Origin: an uncultured Eubacterium sp.
GTDB lineage: Bacteria > Bacillota > Clostridia > Peptostreptococcales > Anaerovoracaceae
Assembly (NCBI GenBank): GCA_900551775.1
Contig: URXI01000247.1
Coordinates: forward strand, 1-6,479
Reading direction: 5' to 3'
DNA: 6,479 nt
Position 1 is the stretch's first letter. Every line of letters begins with the position of its first letter. The notes beneath the pieces are model-generated. The model was not told the DNA's origin. It saw nothing but the letters and a program-made list of their open reading frames with translations, and searched no databases. Positions 1 through 6,322 of this stretch are shown here, in pieces. Made by a program: the position numbers and the translations under genes.

Positions 1-310
1 TCCAGTACAGAAGTCCCTTCTGCCCTCCCAGCCAGTCACGGAGCGCCTCTCTGTCCTTGGTCTTGTCCAGGGACAGCATTCGGCTTGGATGCCGTTCCTT
101 TGGCAAGTCGGAAAGCACTTCATAACCCACGTTCTGGGTAGGGCTTCCCGCCATGATGATGCCCGTCTCCCGCTCCAGCGCTGCAAGTTCGTCGTAGAGC
201 TTGTCATATTCAAAGTTAGACATGATCTCTTCTGCGTCGTGGTAATAGGCCTTGGCCGCCCGATTCAGAAGTTCTATTTTTTCCTTCATCAAAGACCGCT
301 TGTCTTCCAT
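1..310 (-). CDS. ligA: NAD-dependent DNA ligase LigA, N-terminal 103 residues (cut by window edge)
   Basis: LigA seals nicks in duplex DNA, using NAD+ to adenylate itself; it joins Okazaki fragments and finishes repair. Only the first 103 codons are here; the gene continues past base 1. They cover domain Ia, which binds the NMN half of NAD+, and the beginning of the adenylation domain: AYYHD (21-25), NFEYDKLYDEL (32-42), SPTQNVG (56-62) and MLSLDKTKD (78-86). The catalytic KxDG lysine should lie just beyond the edge. Position 32, an invariant Asp in E. coli-type LigA, is Asn here, and the usual PMLSL.N.F is replaced by RMLSLDKTKD, so this is a divergent LigA clade. The ATG at 310 is preceded by GGAAGG ten bases upstream. 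The gene lies 67 bases downstream of pcrA, the usual Bacillota order, and is probably cotranscribed with it. The family call is firm; activity cannot be judged from the fragment. Confidence 0.92.
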   Translation of the reverse strand, partial: MEDKRSLMKEKIELLNRAAKAYYHDAEEIMSNFEYDKLYDELAALERETGIIMAGSPTQNVGYEVLSDLPKERHPSRMLSLDKTKDREALRDWLGGQKGLLYW

Positions 311-377
311 ATTAAAATTACCTTCCAAATTTATATTTTCAGTATTATTGTCGCCATACTGCCCGCGCCTTATGCCT

Positions 378-2585
378 CTAAATCTTTTTTAGCGGCGCAA
401 TGCCTTTCGCCATCTTCTTCTGACCTGCCGCATCAAAGATGACGGTCAAAGTCTTGCCGTCCTGGTCGATGATCAGTCCCTCGCCGAATTTTTCGTGGCG
501 CACTTTGTCACCCACAGCAAATTCCTCACCGCTGGCAGACGCGTTGGCCTTTGTCGCCGCCTTAGCATATCGCAGAGAATCGTAAGGCTTCGGACTCTCT
601 TTTGCAGCAAATCCATCGAAAGAGCCTGTGGAGACGCCCAGGCCGGAATCTCTGGTCTTTCTCACATAAACTGCATCGCCATCCAACAGGCGCTTATCCA
701 CTTCTCGCAAAAACTGAGATTCCCTGGTATACTCCGTGCGCCCATACAGGGTACGCATGGCTGCGCTGCAGAGGATCAGCTGCTCCTTGGCGCGGGTCAT
801 GCCCACATAACACAGCCTGCGCTCCTCCTCCATCTTGTCACTGCTGTCAAAGGCCTTGTGCCCCGGAAAGAGGCCATCCTCTAAACCTGGCAGGAACACC
901 ACCGGAAACTCCAGTCCTTTAGCGCTGTGCATGGTCATCAGAACCACTGCATCCTGGCTGGCATCGTGATTATCGACTTCGGCCATCAGCGTGATCTTCT
1001 CCATGAACTCTTCGATATTAGGAGTTTCGGTCTGTTCTTCGTAATCGTAAATAACCGATTTGAATTCCATCAAGTTCTCGATGCGGCCTTCTGCTTCTAC
1101 TGTATTAGCATCTTCCAGCGCCTTCATGTAACCGGTTTTTACCAGCAAATGATCGTAAATATCCGAAACTCTCAAATTGTCTCTCTCATCGCGGCAGAGG
1201 TTGATACACTCCACCATGTTTTTGACGCCGCTGTAGGCTTTGCCCGGCAAAGTCTCCAAGACCTCTTCATCAGAAAGCGCCTGCAGCAGGCTTTCCCCGC
1301 GTACATTAGCAAAGCCTTGAATCTTCTCCACGGACTTATCGCCCATGCCCCGCTTCGGCTCATTGATCACCCTGCGCAGGGATAAATCGTCGTAAGGATT
1401 GACCACCAGCCTCATGTAAGCCATCATGTCCTTGATTTCTTTTCTGTCATAGTAACGGAGGCCCGAGAGAACTCGATAAGGGATGTCCCTGCGGGTCAGC
1501 GCCTCTTCAAAGTGCCTGGACTGGGCATTGGTTCTGTAGAGAATGGCAAAGTCGCTGTATTTCTTGTCGCGTCCCTTCAGCAGGTCGATTTCCTGCGCCA
1601 CATATCTGGCCTCGTCCTTCTCTGTATCGGCTCTGTAATACTTGATTTTGTCTCCGTCTTCTTTGTCCGTCCACAGCTTCTTGCCTTTTCTGCCGCGGTT
1701 GTTCTCGATGACGGAGTGAGCCGCCGCCAAAATATTGCCGACAGATCGGTAGTTCTGTTCCAGCTTGATGACCTTGGCCTCCGGGAAGTCCTTTTCGAAA
1801 TCCAGGATATTCCTGATATCTGCGCCCCTCCACTGATAGATGCACTGATCATCGTCACCCACAACACACAGGTTATGGTGCCCTTCCGCCAGCATCTTGA
1901 TCAACTTATATTGGATGTGGTTGGTGTCCTGATATTCGTCCACCATGATGTATTGGAATTTTCTCTGATATCTAAGTAAAATCGCTTCGTCCTGCTCAAA
2001 GAGCCTGACCGTGTTCAGCAGCAGGTCGTCAAAGTCCATAGCGTTGTTCTTCTTCAGTTCGTCTTCGTAAGCTTTGAAGACGCTGTAGATCACCTTGGTC
2101 TTATAATTATCCTCTACCGCATCGCGATATTCGTCAGCCGACACCGCTTTTTCCTTGTAATCGCTGATAATGCTGAGAAGGTAAGGCGCGCTGAACTCCT
2201 TGTCATTGATTCCTTTCTCCTTGAGGATGTTCTTGACGATGGTCTTCTGGTCCGTCCCATCGTAGATGACAAAGTTGTGATCATAGCCGATGACCTCGCA
2301 ATTGTAGCGAAGCATACGAAGGCACATGGCGTGGAACGTCATGATCCACATGTCGTCACATCTGCCTACCAATTCTTCCACTCTGCTTCTCATCTCTCCA
2401 GCCGCCTTGTTGGTAAAAGTCACCGCCAAAATATGATAGGAAGGGATTCCCTGTTCTATCATATATGCAATGCGTTCCGTCATGGTGCTGGTTTTGCCAG
2501 ATCCCGCCCCAGCCAGGATCAGAAGCGGTCCTTCTATTTGCATTGCGGCTTTTCTCTGTTTCTCATTCAATCTATCTAAACTCAT
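378..2585 (-). CDS. pcrA: ATP-dependent DNA helicase PcrA (UvrD/Rep superfamily 1A)
   Basis: PcrA is a 3'-5' helicase/translocase that unwinds DNA in excision repair and rolling-circle replication and clears proteins such as RecA and RNA polymerase from DNA. At 735 residues it is full length for the family, and every SF1A motif is present: Q motif LNEKQRKA (6-13), Walker A GAGSGKT (26-32, Lys31), Ia TFTNKAAGEM (56-65), Walker B VDEYQDTN (215-222), III GDDDQCIYQWRGAD (243-256), IV LEQNYRS (275-281), YRTNAQSR (350-357), YYDRKEIKDMMAY (378-390), V TMHSAKGLEF (551-560) and VI EEERRLCYVGMTRAKEQL (586-603, Arg598). A polar linker (about 640-688) leads to the C-terminal Tudor-like domain typical of PcrA, beginning VGDKVRHEKFGEGLI (691-705), which in relatives contacts RNA polymerase. 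The ATG at 2585 follows AAGGAG with a longish 12-base spacing; no better in-frame start exists. It heads the pcrA-ligA unit behind an extended -10 promoter. Confidence 0.97.
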   Translation of the reverse strand: MSLDRLNEKQRKAAMQIEGPLLILAGAGSGKTSTMTERIAYMIEQGIPSYHILAVTFTNKAAGEMRSRVEELVGRCDDMWIMTFHAMCLRMLRYNCEVIGYDHNFVIYDGTDQKTIVKNILKEKGINDKEFSAPYLLSIISDYKEKAVSADEYRDAVEDNYKTKVIYSVFKAYEDELKKNNAMDFDDLLLNTVRLFEQDEAILLRYQRKFQYIMVDEYQDTNHIQYKLIKMLAEGHHNLCVVGDDDQCIYQWRGADIRNILDFEKDFPEAKVIKLEQNYRSVGNILAAAHSVIENNRGRKGKKLWTDKEDGDKIKYYRADTEKDEARYVAQEIDLLKGRDKKYSDFAILYRTNAQSRHFEEALTRRDIPYRVLSGLRYYDRKEIKDMMAYMRLVVNPYDDLSLRRVINEPKRGMGDKSVEKIQGFANVRGESLLQALSDEEVLETLPGKAYSGVKNMVECINLCRDERDNLRVSDIYDHLLVKTGYMKALEDANTVEAEGRIENLMEFKSVIYDYEEQTETPNIEEFMEKITLMAEVDNHDASQDAVVLMTMHSAKGLEFPVVFLPGLEDGLFPGHKAFDSSDKMEEERRLCYVGMTRAKEQLILCSAAMRTLYGRTEYTRESQFLREVDKRLLDGDAVYVRKTRDSGLGVSTGSFDGFAAKESPKPYDSLRYAKAATKANASASGEEFAVGDKVRHEKFGEGLIIDQDGKTLTVIFDAAGQKKMAKGIAPLKKI

Positions 2586-2621
2586 CGATATTCATTTCTC
2601 CTTCGTCTTTTTCCGCCTACT

Positions 2622-2632
2622 ATTTTATCATA
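2622..2632 (-). promoter_or_regulatory. Candidate extended -10 promoter of pcrA
   Basis: Read on the minus strand this is TATGATAAAAT, which fits the extended -10 form TRTGnTATAAT with one change in the hexamer. It lies about 37 bases upstream of the pcrA ATG. No good -35 hexamer is seen 16-18 bases further up, which extended -10 promoters tolerate. The element sits inside a 15-base palindrome (2622-2636). Confidence 0.5.
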
Positions 2633-2754
2633 AAATGCGATGGGGTGCTATGACATTCTGCCTTTTGAAAGGAAACCGGCAAATCTGCCATAAAAACCTT
2701 TAAGTTACGAATTTCCAGCACTTTTGGATGATAGCAAGATGCCGTTTTAAGACA

Positions 2755-2789
2755 AAAAGAGCCGCCATTCTAGCGAAGGAAGCTCTTTT
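2755..2789 (-). terminator. Intrinsic terminator after the BI-1 family gene
   Basis: The arms AAAAGAGC (2755-2762) and GCTCTTTT (2782-2789) pair perfectly, and the 19-base interior can fold further (CC and TTC with GAA and GG around a bulged A). On the minus strand the stem ends in a run of five T. It starts 15 bases after the BI-1 stop codon, so it separates that transcript from pcrA. Because the outer pairs are A-T, it may also work on the plus strand, although no plus-strand gene is seen. Confidence 0.72.
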
Positions 2790-2804
2790 GCGCTTGTCAA
2801 TATA

Positions 2805-3515
2805 TTACTTTTTTGCATTTCCCAAGAAACGCAGCAGATACAGGAACAGGTTGATGAAGTCCAGATATAGCTGCAGGGCGGAGAAGATGGATGCCCGTGC
2901 CAGCATCGCCTGGTCACCCTGATAGCAGTTGTAATAGGTGCGAATCTTCTGGGTGTCATAGGCCGTGAAACCTAAGAATACGGCAATACCGACCAGACAC
3001 ACGATCCTTTCAAAATCCCCCAAATCCAGGAATAAGGACAGCAGCCCGCAAACGATCAGGAAAAGCAGACCGCTTACCAATATAGGACGCATACGGGAGA
3101 GGTCCTTCTTGGTCACATGTCCGTACACCGCCATGATGCCGAAGTACACCGCCGTCATCGCAAAGATCAGAATCAGGCTCCACATCTCATACATCAGAAA
3201 ATAGGCTGAGAACACCACACCGTTCAGCACCGCATAAACAAAGAAAAGCGCCCGTGCCGTCCCCACCTGAAGCTTCTCTATCCGGGCTGAAAGAATCAAA
3301 ACGACTGCAAGTTCCGCTGCCAGCAGAACAATGGGCACATAAGGAATCGCAAAGATAAAGAAGATGGCCCCTGTATAATAGCCGAAGAATGCCACGGCAA
3401 AGGTGGTCAGAAGTCCCAGAAACATCCACTGAAAGGTCTTGGCGGTATAGGCGCCCACACTGTCTCCCATATTTTCTTCATATCGCTTGTCATAATCAAA
3501 TTCATTTTCACGCAT
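2805..3515 (-). CDS. Bax inhibitor-1 family membrane protein (YetJ/YccA/YbhL type)
   Basis: A 236-residue polytopic membrane protein of the BI-1 (TMBIM) family. Characterised members such as B. subtilis YetJ are pH-sensitive calcium leak channels, and YccA modulates the FtsH protease; the role here is unknown. After a charged N-terminus (1-25) there are about seven hydrophobic segments: roughly 31-48, 51-76, 88-107, 112-131, 145-164, 170-185 and 212-232. The family signatures are GFTAYDTQKI (182-191) and LQLYLDFINLFLYLLRFLG (215-233). Asp187 and Asp219 in them match the two aspartates that form the pH-sensing pair in YetJ; the loop between is longer than in YetJ. The ATG at 3515 follows GGAGG ten bases upstream and a near-consensus promoter at 3540-3568. 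With its own terminator it is a single-gene unit. I give no symbol because the family does not fix one. Confidence 0.94.
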   Translation of the reverse strand: MRENEFDYDKRYEENMGDSVGAYTAKTFQWMFLGLLTTFAVAFFGYYTGAIFFIFAIPYVPIVLLAAELAVVLILSARIEKLQVGTARALFFVYAVLNGVVFSAYFLMYEMWSLILIFAMTAVYFGIMAVYGHVTKKDLSRMRPILVSGLLFLIVCGLLSLFLDLGDFERIVCLVGIAVFLGFTAYDTQKIRTYYNCYQGDQAMLARASIFSALQLYLDFINLFLYLLRFLGNAKK

Positions 3516-3539
3516 AGTTATGATACCTCCGTTTTGGTC

Positions 3540-3568
3540 AGTATATCATATTTTGTCCACACTGTCCA
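3540..3568 (-). promoter_or_regulatory. Sigma-A type promoter of the BI-1 family gene
   Basis: On the minus strand, TGGACA (3563-3568) lies exactly 17 bases before TATACT (3540-3545), which is preceded by TATGA, an extended -10 context. Each hexamer matches the consensus at five of six positions. The predicted transcript starts around 3533, giving a short leader that holds the GGAGG ribosome binding site. This is the clearest promoter in the window. Confidence 0.78.
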
Positions 3569-3792
3569 TTGCAAGCTGGCTGCAGATCGTATCAAGTTGC
3601 TATGCCCCTATTTGTTGATAAAGTTCCGCTGAAGTTTTCCCTAATCATACCGTACGTTTAACCTCTTTCCCTAAGTAAGTGTAATGAAAGTACTGCAGAT
3701 TAACAGAATGAGAATGACAAACTACAAGAACAAATTCAGAGAACAATGAAAAGCCGTGAAGTGCCCTTTACTCTTAAATCTTTCTAGCAAGA
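3569..3792. other. Intergenic spacer between brnQ and the BI-1 gene; possible decayed reading frame
   Basis: No complete gene is supported in the 336 bases between the BI-1 and brnQ coding regions. On the minus strand one frame is open for 40 codons without an ATG (3648-3767). It then continues through stops at 3645-3647 and 3600-3602 to a final stop at 3546-3548. The conceptual peptide is not low-complexity: it contains VVCHSHSVNLQYF, GKEVKRTV and, after the first stop, GKTSAELYQQIGA. This could be a gene remnant or chance. The octamer CTGCAGAT occurs twice in the spacer. No tRNA or convincing small gene is seen. Confidence 0.3.
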
Positions 3793-3830
3793 GGCGGAGG
3801 GAAACTGATTTTTACCGTTTCCCCCCCGCC
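3793..3830 (-). terminator. GC-rich hairpin after brnQ, probable terminator or 3' stabiliser
   Basis: The left arm GGCGGAGGGAAAC (3793-3805) pairs with the right arm 3817-3830 as a seven-pair and a five-pair stem, separated by a small internal loop, with an 11-base loop. It begins 21 bases after the brnQ stop codon. On the minus strand the stem is followed by CTCTTGCTAG, which is not a real T-run, so the hairpin may end transcription inefficiently or mainly protect the 3' end. A plus-strand role is less likely, because nothing there needs ending. Confidence 0.5.
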
Positions 3831-3851
3831 AATAGCATGTCGAAGTTTTAT

Positions 3852-5225
3852 CTATACTGCGGCATTTTGCTCATCCTCTGCCAGCATTCTATCCATCTCG
3901 TCCACAATACTTTCTTTCCCGAGAGCTTTCCACAGAATACCGCCTGCAATGCCGCCTACAATGGCTGGAACAAGCCACGGAAATCCGGACTCAGCCAGAG
4001 GGATTGCCGCAACGAGGTTATCAATGGCGCTGATGCGCAAAGAGATCAGGCCATTTGTAACAGCTACGGAATACGCACGATAGAGTCCAAAAACCAAAGC
4101 CATCAGAATGGACCCCTTCCATACTCCGTCATTTGGAATTAATTTCTTACAAACACCGAGAACGGTCAGCGTCATATACATTGGGAATAAGAAGTTAAAC
4201 AGCGGCCCTGAAAGCCTGATGATAAAACTTACTCCAGTCGATGCAACCAGCATAATCGCAATAGAAAGGGCCAGGGCAGCGATTCGATATGGAATCTTAT
4301 CTTTTGACAGCATGTTAATCCAATCTGCTGCTGTAGCAATCATGCCTGCGGCGGTTGTAAAGCAAGCAAAAATGATTGCCAGAGAAAGAACCACAATGCC
4401 TCCATATCCAGCCAGTCTTCTGACTAATCCGACAAGCAGAACGGTATTTTCCGTGTCAGGGGCAAAGTATTTTGTGCCTGTAGCGCCGAGATAACAGAGG
4501 CCGGCATAGATGACGAACAGGAGGACAAAAGCGACCGCGATTACCCGAAATAGAATCTTTTTCTGCTCTCTGCCCGGTTTATAGCCTTTTGCATTCAGGG
4601 TGGTAATAAAGATGCCTGCGCAGACAATACCCGTTCCAACATCTCCTGTATTAATTGCAGTCAAAAACGCGTTGGTAAAAGGGCTGTCTGTCACGCCACC
4701 CGAAGGCCTTCCCAGGGGGTTGATGATTGTCAGAACCACAATAATCAGCAAGCAGATTAAAAGGGCCGGCGTGATAAATTTACCGATATTGTCCATGACG
4801 CTGGATTTACTGCTGGCAATCAAAAACGCGATGCCGAAGAAAATCAGAAGAAAAATCCACTTTGAAATAGGAGGTAATTCCGGCAGAATACCCATAAGTC
4901 CGATTTCGTATGCTACACCGCCGCACCTTGGAATAGTTCCAAAGGTTACGGCCATAACGCCCACTACCATGCAGAGTACGTGAAGCTTAGCATGTACGTG
5001 AGACGTAATGTCCTGAATCTTTGTGCCGGTGTTGCCCACTGCCGCTACAGCCAGCATCGGAAATAAAATGCCGGAAAGGGCAAGCCCTATAGCCGCAGGG
5101 ATTACTTTTGCACCGGACACGAGACCGATCTGCGGCGGGAACACCAGATTTCCAGCGCCAAAAAATACGGCGAACATGGCGAAGCCAACTACCAGACTGT
5201 CTTTTAAAACTTTCTTATCGTTCAT
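3852..5225 (-). CDS. brnQ: Branched-chain amino acid transport system II carrier protein BrnQ
   Basis: BrnQ (LIVCS family, within the APC superfamily) is a cytoplasmic-membrane symporter that imports Leu, Ile and Val with Na+ or H+. The 457-residue product has about twelve hydrophobic segments and the family hallmarks: FFGAGNLVFPPQIG near the N-terminus (21-34), TFGTIPRCGGVAYE (94-107, matching the usual G..AIPR.....FE), DNIGKFITPALL (145-156) and FTTAAGMIATAADW (289-302). The tail (about 437-457) is short, acidic and cytoplasmic. An ATG nine bases further out (5234) would add MIT, but AAAGGA lies directly against that codon and ideally, nine bases, before the ATG at 5225, so I choose 5225. 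The gene stands alone, with a long AT-rich leader containing two hairpins and a GC-rich hairpin downstream. The leader suggests regulation by amino acid supply, but no T-box was found. Confidence 0.95.
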   Translation of the reverse strand: MNDKKVLKDSLVVGFAMFAVFFGAGNLVFPPQIGLVSGAKVIPAAIGLALSGILFPMLAVAAVGNTGTKIQDITSHVHAKLHVLCMVVGVMAVTFGTIPRCGGVAYEIGLMGILPELPPISKWIFLLIFFGIAFLIASSKSSVMDNIGKFITPALLICLLIIVVLTIINPLGRPSGGVTDSPFTNAFLTAINTGDVGTGIVCAGIFITTLNAKGYKPGREQKKILFRVIAVAFVLLFVIYAGLCYLGATGTKYFAPDTENTVLLVGLVRRLAGYGGIVVLSLAIIFACFTTAAGMIATAADWINMLSKDKIPYRIAALALSIAIMLVASTGVSFIIRLSGPLFNFLFPMYMTLTVLGVCKKLIPNDGVWKGSILMALVFGLYRAYSVAVTNGLISLRISAIDNLVAAIPLAESGFPWLVPAIVGGIAGGILWKALGKESIVDEMDRMLAEDEQNAAV

Positions 5226-5420
5226 CGTTATCATTCCTTTCTTGATTTATATGACTCTCAAATAAGTGCGTTTCTCAATAAAAACGCAAAAGTTATGCCA
5301 AAGCTAAAAGTGTCGGCGCAAAAACACTTTCAGGATATTTTTCATATATTTTCAAAAATTCAAATATTAAAATTTTTATAATATAAAATTAATTTTATAT
5401 TATAAAGAAATTCTCGAGAT
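5226..5420 (-). promoter_or_regulatory. AT-rich promoter region and structured leader of brnQ
   Basis: This 195-base stretch must hold the brnQ promoter. The best guess on the minus strand is TTTATA, 17 bases, then TATTAT, inside the palindrome at 5375-5406; it is weak and one of several AT-rich options. Downstream come a CodY-like 15-mer (5347-5361; 11 of 15 matches to AATTTTCWGAAAATT) and two hairpins: AAAGTGT/ACACTTT (5307-5330) and TGCGTTT/AAACGCA (5267-5288). Neither hairpin is followed by a T-run, so neither looks like a terminator. The ribosome binding site AAAGGA comes last. Regulation is inferred, not shown. Confidence 0.4.
5375..5406. repeat. 32-base perfect A/T palindrome
   Basis: Bases 5375-5390 are the exact reverse complement of 5391-5406, with no loop and only A and T. 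It contains TATAAT on each strand and lies between the isomerase terminator and the brnQ leader. It could be a promoter or operator region, a cruciform-forming site or a secondary bidirectional terminator. Confidence 0.85.
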
Positions 5421-5422
5421 GC

Positions 5423-5460
5423 AAAAAGCCGTCCTAATGGATTCAAACCATCAGGACGGC
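5423..5460 (-). terminator. Intrinsic terminator of the isomerase gene
   Basis: GCCGTCCT (5428-5435) pairs with AGGACGGC (5453-5460). After one mismatch, ATGG pairs with CCAT (5437-5440 with 5448-5451) around a seven-base loop. On the minus strand five T follow directly (5423-5427). It begins 18 bases after the isomerase stop codon. An extra outer pairing, CGAGAT (5415-5420) with ATCTCG (5461-5466), would bracket the T-run. Confidence 0.9.
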
Positions 5461-5478
5461 ATCTCGTCGTATATTCGT

Positions 5479-6240
5479 TTAAAAAGTGCTTGTCATCCAC
5501 TCTGCGCTGGATGCACAGGTGCGACTCTCTATGGTCATGGTTACATCTGGTCTGCAATAGGTTTTGATGCTTGAGAGAACGGCCCGCATATCCATCGTCC
5601 CAACGTCCAGTGGACCATGAAGATCCTCTTTGCCATTGTTGTTGTGAAGGTGCAGATGGCCGATCATCGGCCCCAGAATGCGAATCCAGTCGTGGATATC
5701 GAAGTCCTCGCACGTAACCGCATTGGCATGTCCCACATCCAGACAGAGCTGAATCCGGGGATCGTCTAAGTCTTCGATGATTTCTTTTATCATCAGCGGC
5801 TCCTCCTCAAACACGTTCTCTATATAAATGATAAAATCCGCAGGCTTGTCTTTCATAAATTCTTTCCAGAAGTAATGGGATTTTTCCTTGTGCCATTCCT
5901 TGAAGTATAGCAAAGGCATGTGTCCCGAGTGAACGACCATTTTCTTAATTCCCAGTTTCTCAGCCACAGCGTGGGCTTCGTTCAGCCTGGTCAGCCCCAG
6001 CTCCACAGCTCTGTGGTCAATGGAGGCGGGAATGATCTCGGTAAAAGGTCCGTGGATGATAGCCTTGTCAGCTCCAGAGGCTGTAATCTCTCGCTTCATC
6101 TCTTCCATGGTGCCTCTGACTTTCTCTGGGTCCAGGTTTTCTGAAATACATAGATCGTTGAGCTCAATATTAAAGCCATTCTCACGAATCACATCTATCG
6201 CATTCTCTGAAAAGGTGGCCACATATATCTGATCTTTCAT
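5479..6240 (-). CDS. Sugar phosphate isomerase/epimerase family protein (xylose isomerase-like TIM barrel)
   Basis: A 253-residue soluble protein of the AP-endonuclease-2/xylose-isomerase-like TIM-barrel superfamily, whose members are metal-dependent sugar isomerases, epimerases, dehydratases or endonuclease IV. The expected metal and active-site residues appear in strand order: HGPF (63-66), VVHSG with His104, IENV with Glu141, LDVGH with Asp168 and His171, HLHLHNN (195-201), DLHGPLDVG (207-215, Asp212) and TIES with Glu238. It lacks features that would pick out endonuclease IV, IolE, Hyi or UlaE, so the substrate is open. An upstream in-frame ATG (6285) would add 15 residues, but AAAGGA lies five bases before the ATG at 6240, which is a good ribosome binding site, and the extension would run into the terminator region. 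No clear promoter is seen between the terminator at 6284-6322 and the start, so expression may depend on read-through of that terminator. Confidence 0.86.
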   Translation of the reverse strand: MKDQIYVATFSENAIDVIRENGFNIELNDLCISENLDPEKVRGTMEEMKREITASGADKAIIHGPFTEIIPASIDHRAVELGLTRLNEAHAVAEKLGIKKMVVHSGHMPLLYFKEWHKEKSHYFWKEFMKDKPADFIIYIENVFEEEPLMIKEIIEDLDDPRIQLCLDVGHANAVTCEDFDIHDWIRILGPMIGHLHLHNNNGKEDLHGPLDVGTMDMRAVLSSIKTYCRPDVTMTIESRTCASSAEWMTSTF

Positions 6241-6283
6241 ATGCTTCCTTTCTGTGCCGCGGAAGAAATTATTTCCCTTTGAC

Positions 6284-6322
6284 AAAAAATGATTTGAGGC
6301 AGGGTGACGAATCCTGCCTCAA
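6284..6322 (-). terminator. Intrinsic terminator (attenuator?) upstream of the isomerase gene
   Basis: TTGAGGCAGG (6294-6303) pairs perfectly with CCTGCCTCAA (6313-6322) around a nine-base loop. On the minus strand the stem is followed by ATCA and then six T (6284-6289). It lies 43 bases before the isomerase start codon. It ends either an upstream transcript entering from the right edge or a regulatory leader of the isomerase gene. Confidence 0.8.

Noticed and set aside
927..1385. 152-codon open frame on the plus strand within pcrA
   Set aside because: It is antisense to conserved PcrA sequence, has no ribosome binding site and no recognisable domain. Other plus-strand frames across pcrA and brnQ fail for the same reasons.
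3684..3749. 21-codon plus-strand frame in the brnQ/BI-1 spacer
   Set aside because: There is no Shine-Dalgarno sequence or clear promoter, and the composition is not informative.
5226..5234. Upstream brnQ start at 5234 (adds MIT)
   Set aside because: The only ribosome binding site touches that ATG and is correctly spaced for the ATG at 5225.
5226..5420. T-box riboswitch in the brnQ leader
   Set aside because: I looked for the conserved T-box core (AGGGTGGNACCGCG-like) and its terminator/antiterminator pair on the minus strand. The leader is too short and AT-rich and has neither.
5360..5713. 117-codon minus-strand frame across the isomerase 3' end and the AT-rich region
   Set aside because: It is out of frame with the conserved isomerase, ends in AT-rich noncoding DNA and crosses the terminator.
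6265..6275. 11-base palindrome GAAAT-T-ATTTC between terminator and isomerase start
   Set aside because: It is too short and AT-rich to call an operator, and no promoter hexamers are placed around it.
6241..6285. Longer isomerase start at 6285
   Set aside because: It has no ribosome binding site, it lies in the T-run of the upstream terminator, and the added residues are not part of the barrel fold, while the ATG at 6240 has a good site.
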